Assembly (NCBI GenBank): GCA_002105175.1
Contig: MCGE01000004.1
Coordinates: forward strand, 124,001 to 188,000
Reading direction: 5' to 3'
From: Absidia repens
Taxonomy: Eukaryota; Mucoromycota; Mucoromycetes; Mucorales; Cunninghamellaceae
Length of the DNA: 64,000 bases
In this document: positions 25,101-36,496 of the stretch, in pieces
Position numbering within the stretch: the first letter of the stretch is position 1
Layout: every line of letters begins with the position of its first letter
Position numbers and translations under genes: made by a program
Notes under the pieces: generated by a model
Told to the model about the DNA's origin: nothing
Databases searched by the model: none
What the model saw: the letters and a program-made list of their open reading frames with translations, nothing else

Positions 25101-27536
25101 TGACGGATGACAAAGGAAAAGATGCCGCCGATACTGCTGCTGACAAGAATGAAGATGTTGAAATGGCTGACTCAACTGCTGCTGTAACGCCTTCTGAACA
25201 AGATAGCGACAAGAACAAGACTACTGCCACAACTGATCCTGCGTCAAAGGGTCTTGGAAATGCCATTACAAACTATCAACGTGAACAACTCCTCCTTTGT
25301 TGCATCAGTTTACTCAAGAAGTCCAAACTCTCTCGCGATGATCTCTTCGCCATTCTTCGTATTATTGTTCGACTGACCAAAAACCATGACGACGCCTTAC
25401 GTTTGGTTGAAAATGGTGGATTGGATTTATTGTTTGCCAAACCTCGATCAACTCTGGATGGATTCCAAGGACAGCAAGCCTTTATTATTCTGATTCTGCG
25501 ACACATCATCGAAGACAAACATGTCCTGGAGGAACAAATTGATGATATTATTACAACCTGGGGTACCGTACCAAGACCACGCAACCTAGATATCAGCACT
25601 TACTTCCGTAACAATGCTGCCATTGCTCTTCGTGATCCTGCTTCGTTTTTACAAGTCTCCGAAAAGATCTGCCGTTTGACCAGATACAATGAACATGAAA
25701 ATAGCCGACAAATCAAAATCATTGGCAAGGACGATCCCTCTGGGGACTCAACAACAGTAGCGGACAGTACCGATGCTACAGCAACACCAGCACCTACTAC
25801 ATCAACATCGACGCACCGGTCTTCAAAGGCTGGCAAGAACTCGTCTATTGTGATCAACCATCTTTTGAATGAACTTATAGCGGTCCGTGCAAGCGACAAG
25901 GAAAGTAGCGATCTCAAGTATGCTTACACTGGCTTCCTCTTACAATGTTTGGTTGAATTGGTGTCTTCTTACCCGTCTTGCAAGTATGATATTCACAACT
26001 ACAGCCGGCAAAGAAATATCAAGAATGGAAACAGCAATGGCCGTAATCGTCATCAAGTGTTGAATTTACTGGTCAATGACCTACTTCCTTACAATGCTAT
26101 CAAGCCTACGGATGATGAAGCTCGCAAAGGTCAAGGACTCTCTATGTGGACCTCTTGTGTATTGGTGGCGATGTGCTACAACACTCTATCCAAATCCGAA
26201 GTCTCCAATTATGGCAAACACGATTTGACATATGTGCGGAAATATGTCTTGGAAGGCGTGGTACGTGCATTTCAACATTTGACCCAATCAGCGGAACCTG
26301 TGTCTGTCAAATACAACCGATATCTCAGCCTTGCCGATTTATGTCACCGAATTCTCAACGCTCGACCCAATCCTGGTAGCCAAGTTCATCAACAACACAA
26401 GGAAGATACCTCGATGCAATTGGCCAAGATTATGCTGGATAAGGGTTTTGTTGGTGTCATGACAAGTGCGATTAGCGATGTGGATGTGAATTACCCTCAT
26501 GCAAAAACGGTGCTCAGTGCGATGATCCGGCCTTTGGAACAACTCACAAAACTGGCAGTGGCTATTGAAAGAAAAGCAGCGGAACAACGTGCAGCAGATG
26601 AAGCCGAGGCAACACGATCCAAGTCCAACAATAACGGTAAACACAGCAAGAACAAATCTGCAAACGCGATTACATCCTCCTCATCGGCAGCAACAACCGC
26701 CCAACAAGCGAATGACCACGACAACACAAGTGGAGGCCAAAGTCACAACGACAATCATGGTGAACCTTCGCGAGGCAACACTGATCACGCACGTGGACCA
26801 GCTACTGGTGCGTCTCATCAACACGACGATGATTCTATACTCCCATCTACCAACGATGATGACGAACATGAAAATGAAGCGCCTGACTTGTACCGTAACT
26901 CCTCTCTTGGCATGTTTGACGGAAGTGTGATGGAAGAAGACGAAGACGAGTATGGATCTACCGAAGATGATGAAGTCGACAGGTTAGTTTTTCTAGTGGA
27001 CAAAGAACGGGGTATAGGGTTTTCGAGACTGGAAAAGTATTAGATATTAACTTATATTTATTTTTTATGCATAGCTTTGATGAAGAAGAATTTGATGAAG
27101 AAACTGGAAGTGACCTCTCTGATATGAGTGAAGAAGAAATGGAAGACGACGTGGATCAAGAAATGGATGTGGTTTTACATCGCCATCATTACGATTCGGA
27201 TATGGATGAAGATGAAGTAGGTTCAATAATATTTTTTAATAGAAATTTCAAATACATTACTCACTCTTTTTTTTTCCAATTTCTTTTTCATTTTATGGAA
27301 TAGGATGGAAGTGGACATTCCGATGGCTCCGATGTCAATGACAGCCACAATGACGGATCAAATCATTCCGATGAAAGTGACGATGACGAAGACGGCCGTG
27401 AAATGACTTGGCACCTTGAAGATATTGACGAAGATGGTGGAGTCCTCGTAGGTGCTGAAATATCTATTGAATCTGACGACGAACAACATGATCGTCATCA
27501 CCACCAACATCGCCGGTTTGAAGATGTAAGTTGCCT

Positions 27537-27569
<33 letters not shown>

Positions 27570-30500
27570 TCAGATTTACGTTCTAGCCACTAATTTTTTT
27601 TTTTTTTTCACTATTGTTAGTCCCAAGATGTAGACCTGGATACTTTGGATCAATCTGATTTCGATGACGATGAAGGATCAGAAGGCTACCTCGAAGATGA
27701 ACAAGACACTGACTTGAACGATGGCTTGCTCATTGATGAAGATGATTTGGGTGACCCCTTCTTGGTAGATGATGGTCCTCAAGGTATTCAATTTGCATTT
27801 GACGGTGAAGAAGGATGGCAAGAACGTTCTCGAGGACTAGGTGGGCTTGGACTACGTCGCCCTGGCCGCTCGTCTCAAAATCGCCGTATGATGGAAGGTA
27901 TGGAAATTCTTGGTGGACCCACTTCTCGTGACCGAATGCCCATTGTTGAATTTGGTAGCCATCAGTCAACCTTAAGCCGTCCTTTCCGTGGTCTTGGTGG
28001 TGCCTCTACGTCTGAAGACATTACAACTCATCCTCTTCTTGCTGACAACCAAGGTTCTGAATCGACCGATCCTATTAGCAGTAGTCGCTCTCTAGATACT
28101 TCTGCTCGACGACACCGTGGTGGCCCTGCTTTTGGCAATTTACAAGCATTTGAAGATATTATTGGTGGAAGTGCTATACGTGTGCTCGAAAACATTTTGT
28201 CTCAAGCCTCTCATGGTGGTCATCCATCAGAAGGTAGCCATCGACTTGAAGTGCCTGGCCATGGCCTCATGCGTGCTTTGGAAATGACTCGTGTTCCTGG
28301 TATCGGTGGTGGCGCTGCTCCTCATTCCCAGCATGTACCGTTTATGATATCAAGCTTACCTGGTGGGCCTGATAGCTCCAACAATGCCGCTCCAGGATCG
28401 ACTGGTGAAGCTCCTGTAGATCAATCACGACAAATTCTCACCCTACTCCATGAATTCCAACCAATGTCTACCTCTGAAAGATGGAACCAAGAAGCTCGGA
28501 TGATGTACGGCAATAGTATGGCTGATCAAGCTGCCAAGCTCACCAACGCTCTTCTCAACTCGCTGATACCTGTGGCTCTGGATGAAAACAAGAAACGTCG
28601 GGAACAAGAAAAGAAATCTATGGAAGAACGTCGACTCAAAGAGGAAGCTGATCGCAAAAAGGCTGAAGAAGAACTCCAAAAACGTCAACAGGAAGAAAAG
28701 GAAGCTGCTGCCCGGAAGGCTGAAGAAGAACGCTTGGCCGAAGAACAACGGCAGCAAGAACAACAACAGCAACAATCGGAATCAATGGAAACAGGTGATG
28801 ACTCCGGCGCTCCCTCTGAGGCGGCTCAACAATCAGCGACTGACACTGAAGAACGCACAACCATCACTATCAACGGCGAATCTGTTGACATTTCTGGCAC
28901 TGGTATTGACGTGGAATTCTTGGAAGCTCTACCTGATGATCTCCGGGAAGAAGTGGTCAACCAACATATGCGTGAACGACGGGAATCTATTCAACCACCT
29001 GAAGATGACTCGATTAGTCCTGAATTTTTGGATGCTTTGCCCCCAGACATTCGCGACGAAGTTTTACGACAAGAAGCTATTGAACGTGACCGACGTGACC
29101 GACAAAGACGCAACGCTTCCAACACCCCTGCGCCTGGCCAAGCTACTGTGACGGATGCAACCACAACAGCTAACACACCTGCAACGACTGACAACACTGC
29201 GGAAGGTGCGACAGGACCCGAAGGTCGTTCATTCTATGGATCTGGACCAATGTCTTCCTTGGATGCGATTGTACGTGACTTGGATGATATCACCCCTACC
29301 ATGACAACATTGCGGACTGACGAACCCTTTAGCCGGATGCTGAACCGTTATCGACAAAATATGAACAACGTTTCTCGAACCGGGCAGCAAGATCAACAAG
29401 CACACAGCCACAAAAAGGTGGTCGGACGAACGGACACCGTCCAATTGGTGGATCGTACTCAACTGGCGACTTTGGCTCGATTATTATTTGTCCCGCAATC
29501 TATTTCCAAGAATCTATTGAACAAACTCCTACTGAATCTCTGTGAAAATAGCAAGACTCGTGGTGATTTACTCTCTTTGTTGATCTGTATTCTCCATGAT
29601 GGTAGTGTTGATCTGGCAGCAGTTGACAAAAGTTTTGCTCAATTATCTCTATACCCCAAGACAGCAACGGCCTCTGCTTCCAATCCATCAACCTCTCCAA
29701 CTACATCTTCATCCAAACAACAACATCAACAGCAAAAAATCACTTCAACAGCATCTGTCCCATCCTCATCGGCAACAACAATTGGTGAAAATGTTCCCAA
29801 CTTGATTACTCAGCGCTGCTTGGAAGTGCTTCATTATGTGGTATCCTGCAACGAACAATCTATGACCTACTTTTTGACTGAAAATGATTGCCTGGTTGGA
29901 CTGAAGAGATCAAATAGCAAGAAAGGCAAGAACAAGGACGCAACCAAACCATCAAGCAAATATCCGCTCCTGGTCCTGATGAGCCTGTTGGATCGGCCGG
30001 TGTTCGTGGACAACACCAATCTCATGGAACAGCTCATGAATTTATTGGCAACAATGTGCAGACCGTTCCCGGCGTTGGTGAAGAAATATGTGGAAAAAGT
30101 GGAAAATAGGCAGCAACAACAGCAGCAGCAACCGCAACCAGAAGCAAGCTCGGATGGAACAGCAGTGGCCTCCACAACGGAAGAATCAACCTCAACCGAT
30201 CAATCATCCGTTCCTGCTAATGCAAATCAACGTTCTGTACCGAAACCACCAACAATTCCTGATCACTATCTGAAAATGGTTGTACATGTATTGACAAGTG
30301 GTGAATGCTCAAGCCGAACTTTCCAATATACTCTTGGTGTGATCTCCCATCTATCTGCTCTGGACGGTGCACTCCAAACTATTACGCATGAATTTACTGA
30401 AGCCGCCAAATACTCCGGTAAACAAATTCTGGAAGATTTACAAGATCTTTTACGGGCACTCAAGGATGCTATGACTGGTACCGATATTCAAACATCTGCT

Positions 30501-32276
30501 TTGACTCAATTCTCGGCTGCATCTTCTCATCAAGCAAAACTTCTTCGGGTACTCAAGACAATCGACTACATGTATTCTCGCAAACGACCAGCAATGCCAG
30601 TTTTACCTTCCAGTGATGGTGATGCAGGTGACTCGAAAGAATCGGATCAAGTCAAGAACGAAAAGCGGATGTTGGCCATTTACGATCAGCTGAACTTTTT
30701 ACCTTTATGGAAAATGCTGGGCAATTGTTTGGCGGTGATTCACGAAAAAGAAGAACTGATCAATGTTGCCACTGTCCTCCTGCCTCTGATTGAATCGTTT
30801 ATGGTGGTGTCGAAGTATGCCGAAAGTATGACAAATCAGCAACTACAGCAAGCTTCTGGCGATGGCCCTTCAGCTCGTACGTCCTCCTCGTCTCCCGAAC
30901 CTGTCTCTGGTACCGAAGATGCTGGTGAAACTCCTGATGACGTCTTTTTCAAATTCACTGAAGACCACAAGAAGATTCTCAACATTATGGTGCGCAACAA
31001 CCCAACTTTAATGAGTGGATCATTCTCTCTATTGGTGCGAAACCCCAAGATGCTTGAATTCGACAACAAACGGAACTACTTTGTACAACAACTACACAAG
31101 CGAACTGAACCACGCAGCCACTATCCTCCATTACAACTCAACGTGCGACGACAATATGTGTTTGAAGATTCATATCATCAATTACAAGGACGAACTGGTG
31201 AAGAAATCAAATTTGGAAAGCTCATGGTGCGGTTTTATGACGAAGAAGGTGTGGATGCTGGTGGTGTTAGTCGTGAATGGTTCTCTGTTTTGGCTCGACA
31301 AATGTTTGATCCCAACTACGCTCTCTTTATTGCCTCTGCCGCTGACAAGCTGACATATCAACCTAACCGTGCGTCATGGGTCAATTCGGATCATCTTAGC
31401 TTTTTCAAATTTGTTGGACGGGTTATTGGCAAGGCTATTTACGATGGACGACTTTTGGATGCATACTTTACAAGATCTTTCTACAAGCACATTCTCAACC
31501 GATCTGTGGACTACCGTGACGTGGAAGCTGTTGATCCCGAATATTACAAGAGTTTGGTGTGGATGCTGGACAATGACATTACCGACATTATCGACTTGAC
31601 ATTCAGTATGGAAATGGACGACTTTGGTACGACAAAGGTGATTGATCTCAAGCCTGGTGGACGTGATTTACCGGTGACCGAACAAAACAAGCATGAATAT
31701 GTGAACTTGGTGACAGCTCAAAAATTGACGATTGCAATCAAGGATCAAATTAATGCTTTCCTCCAAGGTTTCCACGACATTATCCCTGCGTCTTTGATTC
31801 AAATCTTCAACGAACAAGAATTAGAACTGCTGATTTCTGGATTACCTGATATCGATTTGGATGACTGGAAAAATAACACGGAATACGAAACATACCACAG
31901 CACTTCACCTCAAATCCAATGGTTCTGGCGGGCTGTACGTAGCTTTGATCAAGAAGAACGTGCGAAATTATTACAATTTGCTACTGGGACATCCAAAGTC
32001 CCCTTGGAAGGTTTTGCTCATTTACAAGGCTCTGGTGGCGTGCAAAAGTTCCAAATTCATAAGGACTTTGGCGGTGATAGTCGATTGCCTTCTGCTCATA
32101 CATGGTAAGTCTTTATTTACTCTTCTCGCTGATTTGAATTCAACTGTTTTAACAATCCTCTTTTTTCATATAGTTTCAACCAAGTTGATCTGCCGGAATA
32201 CGACTCCTACGAAAACTTACGGTCAAGCTTATTCAAGGCTATCAATGAATGCTCCACTGGGTTTGCTTTTGTATAG
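19174..32276 (+). CDS. TOM1: Giant HECT-type E3 ubiquitin ligase, HUWE1/Tom1 family
   Basis: Seventeen coding exons: 19174-19215, 19336-19632, 19710-20262, 20347-20453, 20529-20679, 20744-20889, 20984-21094, 21163-21445, 21510-22048, 22126-22411, 22485-22683, 22757-23073, 23145-26982, 27075-27216, 27304-27525, 27621-32104, 32174-32276 (3939 aa). The N-terminus carries the DUF908/DUF913 solenoid (GDLFHWVGVLNRFD at 48-61). A UBA domain lies at about 1280-1319 (TLVDMGFNRPGAEQAM). Acidic tracts flank exons 13-16. A charged helix (about 2738-2800) precedes two UBM/DUF4414 ubiquitin-binding motifs at 2842-2856 (EFLEALPDDLREEV) and 2877-2892 (EFLDALPPDIRDEV). The HECT domain is about 3563-3939, with catalytic Cys3906 in SAHTCFNQ, 33 residues from the end as in human HUWE1. 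It transfers ubiquitin to nuclear and cytosolic substrates. The catalytic Cys codon is split by the last intron. AATAAA is at 32561-32566. Confidence 0.96.
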
Positions 32277-32298
32277 AAATCTGACGATCAGCACTCTT

Positions 32299-32403
32299 CA
32301 CATACACACACATACACACTCACGCACACTCACTCACACACTCACTCACACACTCACTCGCACACATTCACACTCACTCACTCACGCACTCACATACACT
32401 CCA
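32299..32403. repeat. CA/CACT/CTCA microsatellite in the TOM1 3' UTR
   Basis: About 105 bp of (CA)n mixed with (CACT)n units begin only about 20 bases after the TOM1 stop codon, so they are transcribed in its 3' UTR. The plus-strand sequence is almost free of G. Confidence 0.9.
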
Positions 32404-32999
32404 CAAATTATCTTAGCATTACACGTCATGGTCCATATTGGTTATAGCTGGGTGCTTTTAGTTTTTATTTTATATATACTTTTTTTTTATCTTATCATAT
32501 TTGATTTGCGTCTCCCCTTCCTCTTATTTACATATTTATATTTTTACTATCCTTTTATCAAATAAAAAAATACTGATTTATTATTGAAATTTGTCGAGGA
32601 AAAAGTGTGTTGACCTTTTAAAATACGTTGCAGTTAGCGAATGGTGGTTGGCTTTTTTTTTTTTTTATCGTCGTGGACAAATGTCGTGATTTGCGGATGA
32701 AAGTAGGGAGAACTCTTTTATGAAAAAAATCGAGTGGAACTATTATAGATTTCTTTGAGCCAGGGTCCGCTAAAAAAAAAACAAGCAGGGGGGCTACGCA
32801 AGAATCTAAAAAAACTGGTCTCATGGAAAATGCTAAAGATTTTTGCTATCTTGTTATAAATTGTGACAATAAACTAAACTTGTCTAAATGGTAGACGGGG
32901 GTAGTGCATGAGTGTGGAGTGCGAATGTGGAGATATCCTGCAATAGAATAAATATAAATTTAGTTGAAATATTTAGTCCTCCAAAAAAATTCGCAAAAA

Positions 33000-33780
33000 C
33001 AAACCATTTAGATCCCGCCCACGTGAATTTTTGTTTACTCCCAATTTTTTTTTTTGATCAGTTTATCTCTTTCTTCCCATTTTTCTTCTTCTTTTTTTTT
33101 TTTTTTTTTTTTTTTCTTCATCGTTCAACTTCATTTAGGTTATGGCCAACTTAGATCAGTATCAAGACTAGTTTAGAAGAGTTTTTAGAATAGGGATTAC
33201 AAGATGCATGGGAAATCCTTTCATTTTGGATGTAGGATTTTGGGACTACCATTAGTTAACTTCTTGGAGTCATCATTTGCTTAGCTTAGCTTAGCTTAGC
33301 TTAGCTTAGAATTAGTTTGTCTCTATATATGAATAAAATATGTTCGTTTTACAGACTTCATTGAAAATGTTTCTATAGTCTTTCTCATGTTTTGTGAAAT
33401 ACTTCCTTTTTTTTTTACACTATCCCATTTATTGATTAGTGCTGAATGTTGTCTTGCTTCGTAAAGATGTCCCTTTGGTCTTTCTAATGTTATGTGCAAA
33501 ATAGTAGCTCCCTTTTTACAAGAATTTCCTTTATATTAGTGTTGACCATTCGTCAAATCTCACAATAGCCTCTCTTATGCTTCTCAAAAAACATTTCCAT
33601 TGAATCACTTGTTACAATGAACCCGTCGTCTTTAGTTTTAGTATCTTCTAATATAACAATAAAATATTCCATTTTATTAAACATCTTCTCAACCATCGGA
33701 TAGTAAGCAATGTTGCTATTGTAGCTGTTTTGTGAGCGTTCTACCTTTCTTTCTAATCTACCATTTATGACTACTCTTCC
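33000..33780 (+). repeat. Dispersed repeat family, copy E (long form)
   Basis: The 5' block CCCGCCCACGTGAATTTTTG is at about 33014-33033. T/C and pure T tracts follow to 33117, then AACTTAGATCAG and GACTAGTTTAGAAG. The core (GATGCATGGGAAATCCTTTC) is at about 33203-33222. A (GCTTA)n run sits at 33279-33309 where other copies have CATTAGCTTAG. A first AATAAA is at 33332-33337. Downstream blocks include TTAGTGTTGACCATTCGTCA and TGAATCACTTGTTAC, then TTAGTTTTAGTATCT, a second AATAAA at 33658-33663, and TTGTAGCTG. The downstream blocks are shared almost in order with copy G. Confidence 0.8.
33279..33309. repeat. (GCTTA)n pentanucleotide microsatellite inside repeat copy E
   Basis: Six tandem GCTTA units. 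In the other repeat copies this place holds a single CATTAGCTTAG or CATTAGTTTAG, so the expansion is local to copy E. Confidence 0.9.
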
Positions 33781-34758
33781 CCTCTAAAAACCCAGGAAAG
33801 TAGTTGGCAGTCTTAGATCGCTTGTGTGCTCTGTGTGTATCCACCATTTAAGAACGATTTTCACTGTTGTTTTTTTTAAAAAAAAAAATCCTATCTAGAC
33901 TGCCTGTCTCATCCCAAGAGACCTAGTGACTGGTTGACAGCTCCAATCTATTAGTTAATGCCATGTCATAGATAATGTGGAAATGCCTGGTGTGTAAGCT
34001 AATTCTATTGAAATAAAAGCCATCCTGATACCAAAGCATCTCATAAAATTGGATGCTCATGGATTGAATGACACATTTTACCCACTCCACTGATCAAAAA
34101 AAAAAAAAAAAAGGCTATGCTTCGTTTTGTTTAATTGGTTATTTCCCGCTGTCATATGGAGACCCAAACACATTTATTTCCCTTGAAGAAGATATGATAT
34201 AGCAATCCTAGAAATGTATTTATGATGCATTCCATATTTTAAATACCATATCATAACAATATATATACAAAGGTTTTTGTTTCAATATATATTATACGAA
34301 TCAAATTCACTACAGTAAAAATAATAGGCATTCCCCTAAAAGAGGCAATAAAAATGACCTTGATTTTTAACAGTAATTCGAAATGTGTCCCTGGATTCAA
34401 TTTGAGGCTCATCGTCATTGACTTGGTATACTACTTTCCAATATAATATATACATCAGTACAGTACCACACAAATACCGCTCCTTTTTATCATCCTCAAC
34501 ATGTCAAACCCCCCCCTCCTTCGCCCGCTTTAATCGATACACCGCCTATCACACGTATAAAGACTGCATAAAGCATAACTTTAAAAATAGTAAATAGTAA
34601 CATTGCAAATGGTATGTGAATGATAAATGGGAGGTAATTTTTATTACAAGTTGGATTGAGAGGTGAAGTAGGGAAGAAAAGGAATACTAATAAAACTAGA
34701 GTGTATAAACCATGAGTGGGTGTAAAAAAAGTGGCCACAGAATTGTGTAACAGAGAAT

Positions 34759-35423
34759 TCATAAGATGATACAGCATTTACACCGAGAGGCCACTTGGTT
34801 GCTTTTTCCATCTATAACGAAATGAAGTTAGATAAAGAAGAGGGTGCTAATTTTTCAATATGATATTACCATCATCCGCCTTCTTAGTATACTGCCGTAT
34901 CACCAGGTGCACAATTGTAGCATGACCACCAAGTAAACCATTATCTATCATATAAAACGCAGTGAGTCCGTATGCTATGATTTTGTTCCTAGCTGACTTA
35001 CCTTTCAGTTTCGAGTTATTGTCCAAGAACTTCCCAAGGTATACGAGCTCAATATTTTTGATGGAAGGGGAAGTTTGGTCAGCCCAATCTATAACACTTC
35101 AAGAGTCAATTGTATGGAGAGGGATTGGTTGCGATTGATATACTTTTCGTTGGTTTCTTTTTGGCTTTTTTTCTAACTTTACCTTGAGGCCAATTGTCCA
35201 GTATATATGTCTTTACAGCATCAACAGTGGTGGAAGGTTCAAAGTCAAACACCCGGCGTTTTCCAGACACCAAAAGCATGGTTAAGCGAGACTTGTCCAG
35301 AGGAATTTCATCGTCAACAGATAAGGATGTCGTGTCCTCGTCAAAGGAGGATTTATGTGGTATACTACTGTCCACTATCGTTGCTTCCCTCTCGGCCGTG
35401 GATGAAGGCTCCGTCGCTGCCAT
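34759..35423 (-). CDS. UBL3: UBL3/MUB-like membrane-anchored ubiquitin-fold protein
   Basis: Four exons on the minus strand, 35423-35183, 35088-35002, 34944-34870 and 34811-34759, give 151 aa. Residues about 47-135 form a ubiquitin-like fold: LTMLLVSGKRRVFDF, then AVKTYILDNWPQDW, then NIELVYLGKFLDNN, then LLGGHATIVHLVIR. This order and the DNWPxDW block match UBL3/MUB proteins. The C-terminus CKCCIIL ends in a CAAX box (CIIL) with a neighbouring Cys, as in UBL3 (CCVIL), predicting geranylgeranylation and probably palmitoylation for membrane attachment. There is no GlyGly end, so it is not conjugated like ubiquitin. An acidic, Ser-rich N-terminal extension of about 45 residues is fungal-type. 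UBL3 in animals helps sort proteins to extracellular vesicles. The first true ATG is 35423; nothing in frame upstream but a TTG. Confidence 0.92.
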
Positions 35424-36496
35424 AATGTAATAAGAGTGCAAGTGTATTGAATAAGTGAGAACTTATTGTGATGATGGTCAAGTGAGTATTGTTGTAAGAA
35501 AGCTGCAGAAAAACAAAAAAGAGAAGGAAGGGAAGATGGTTTTCCTTTTTTGTTCGGGGGTTAAAACATTTTCTATCTTTTTTGGGATGCTGGTACCCTC
35601 TCATAATGCAATGTGCCGTTTTTTTCATTATTTTCGGCGGTCCTTCAATGAAGCAAACTCTCAATCACTATTCAAACTGCCATATAAAAATAGCAGCTCA
35701 CAATCGTAATGTAGTGAAATGTTTTATCCTTGTCCTACATTACAAACATTTTTATTGATAGTAACCAGCAAAATCAAACACATTAAAAACGTCGTGGTCA
35801 GAGCCTGCGTCGTCCGGTGCTTGACGAGAATTTCATATTGAAATATCATGTGTATATTCACGATCTCATATTTAGCATTTCTATTGAACATCGATAAACA
35901 CAATTTGTGCATATATTTTTCAATAAACAGGGACAAAAAAATGTAACATGATCGAAGGGTATGCCTCTATATGCACAAGTAGTTTAAATGTCAAGGGGAA
36001 AGCATTAATATCCGCATTATAATTGTGATTAAGCATAGTTTTATATTGTAGGAGTAATTTTTTTTCTTTTATAATATGTAATAGTAAAATAATCAACATG
36101 GTACGATGTCTATCTTTTTCCGTTGTTCAATGCTGCCATCAACCACAACCTAATTTTTAAACACCGCATCAAGGGGCAGCAAGATTATAATTTTCATTTC
36201 TTTCTTTGTTCTCCTTTTTTTCCTTTTTTTTATATAATATTACATAACTAGTAATATACAAGAAACATAATGGTTTTATTATTGTAATATATTCTCCTAT
36301 CCTTTGACCTACTTCTCCCCACTAACATCAATCAACTGTTTTGCGCCCCTATATGCTTCAATGAACCATTATTGGCGCCCATGAAAAGGTAATTAAATTA
36401 TAAAGGTTATTTAACTACAAAAACTCGATATAAAAAAAAATACCAATACTTACCATTTCTACTCTACTTTATTCGTTTTATTATCCAAACCTCAAT
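35424..36496. other. Divergent intergenic region, UBL3-like (-) to secreted repeat protein (+)
   Basis: About 1.07 kb separates two divergently transcribed genes. A TTTTTAAACACCGC site at 36154-36167 (the reverse form of the recurrent GCGG-GTTTAAA motif) and a TATAAAAAAAA stretch near 36430 fit the promoter of the plus-strand gene. On the other side, CGGGGGTTAAAAC near 35555 fits the UBL3-like promoter. No gene or repeat core is seen in between. Confidence 0.5.

Larger units (their letters stand above)
32277..34758. other. TOM1 3' UTR, microsatellite and dispersed-repeat copy E
   Basis: The first 300 bp are the TOM1 3' UTR with a CA/CACT microsatellite. Repeat copy E occupies about 33000-33780 (plus strand). 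The rest is AT-rich with short homopolymers. The 3' UTR of the minus-strand UBL3-like gene probably reaches down to a TTTATT site near 34640. I see no other gene. Confidence 0.55.

Noticed and set aside
34496..34777. 93-codon minus-strand frame overlapping the UBL3-like last exon
   Set aside because: It is hydrophobic, T-rich antisense sequence in the 3' UTR region and conflicts with the well-supported UBL3 exon.
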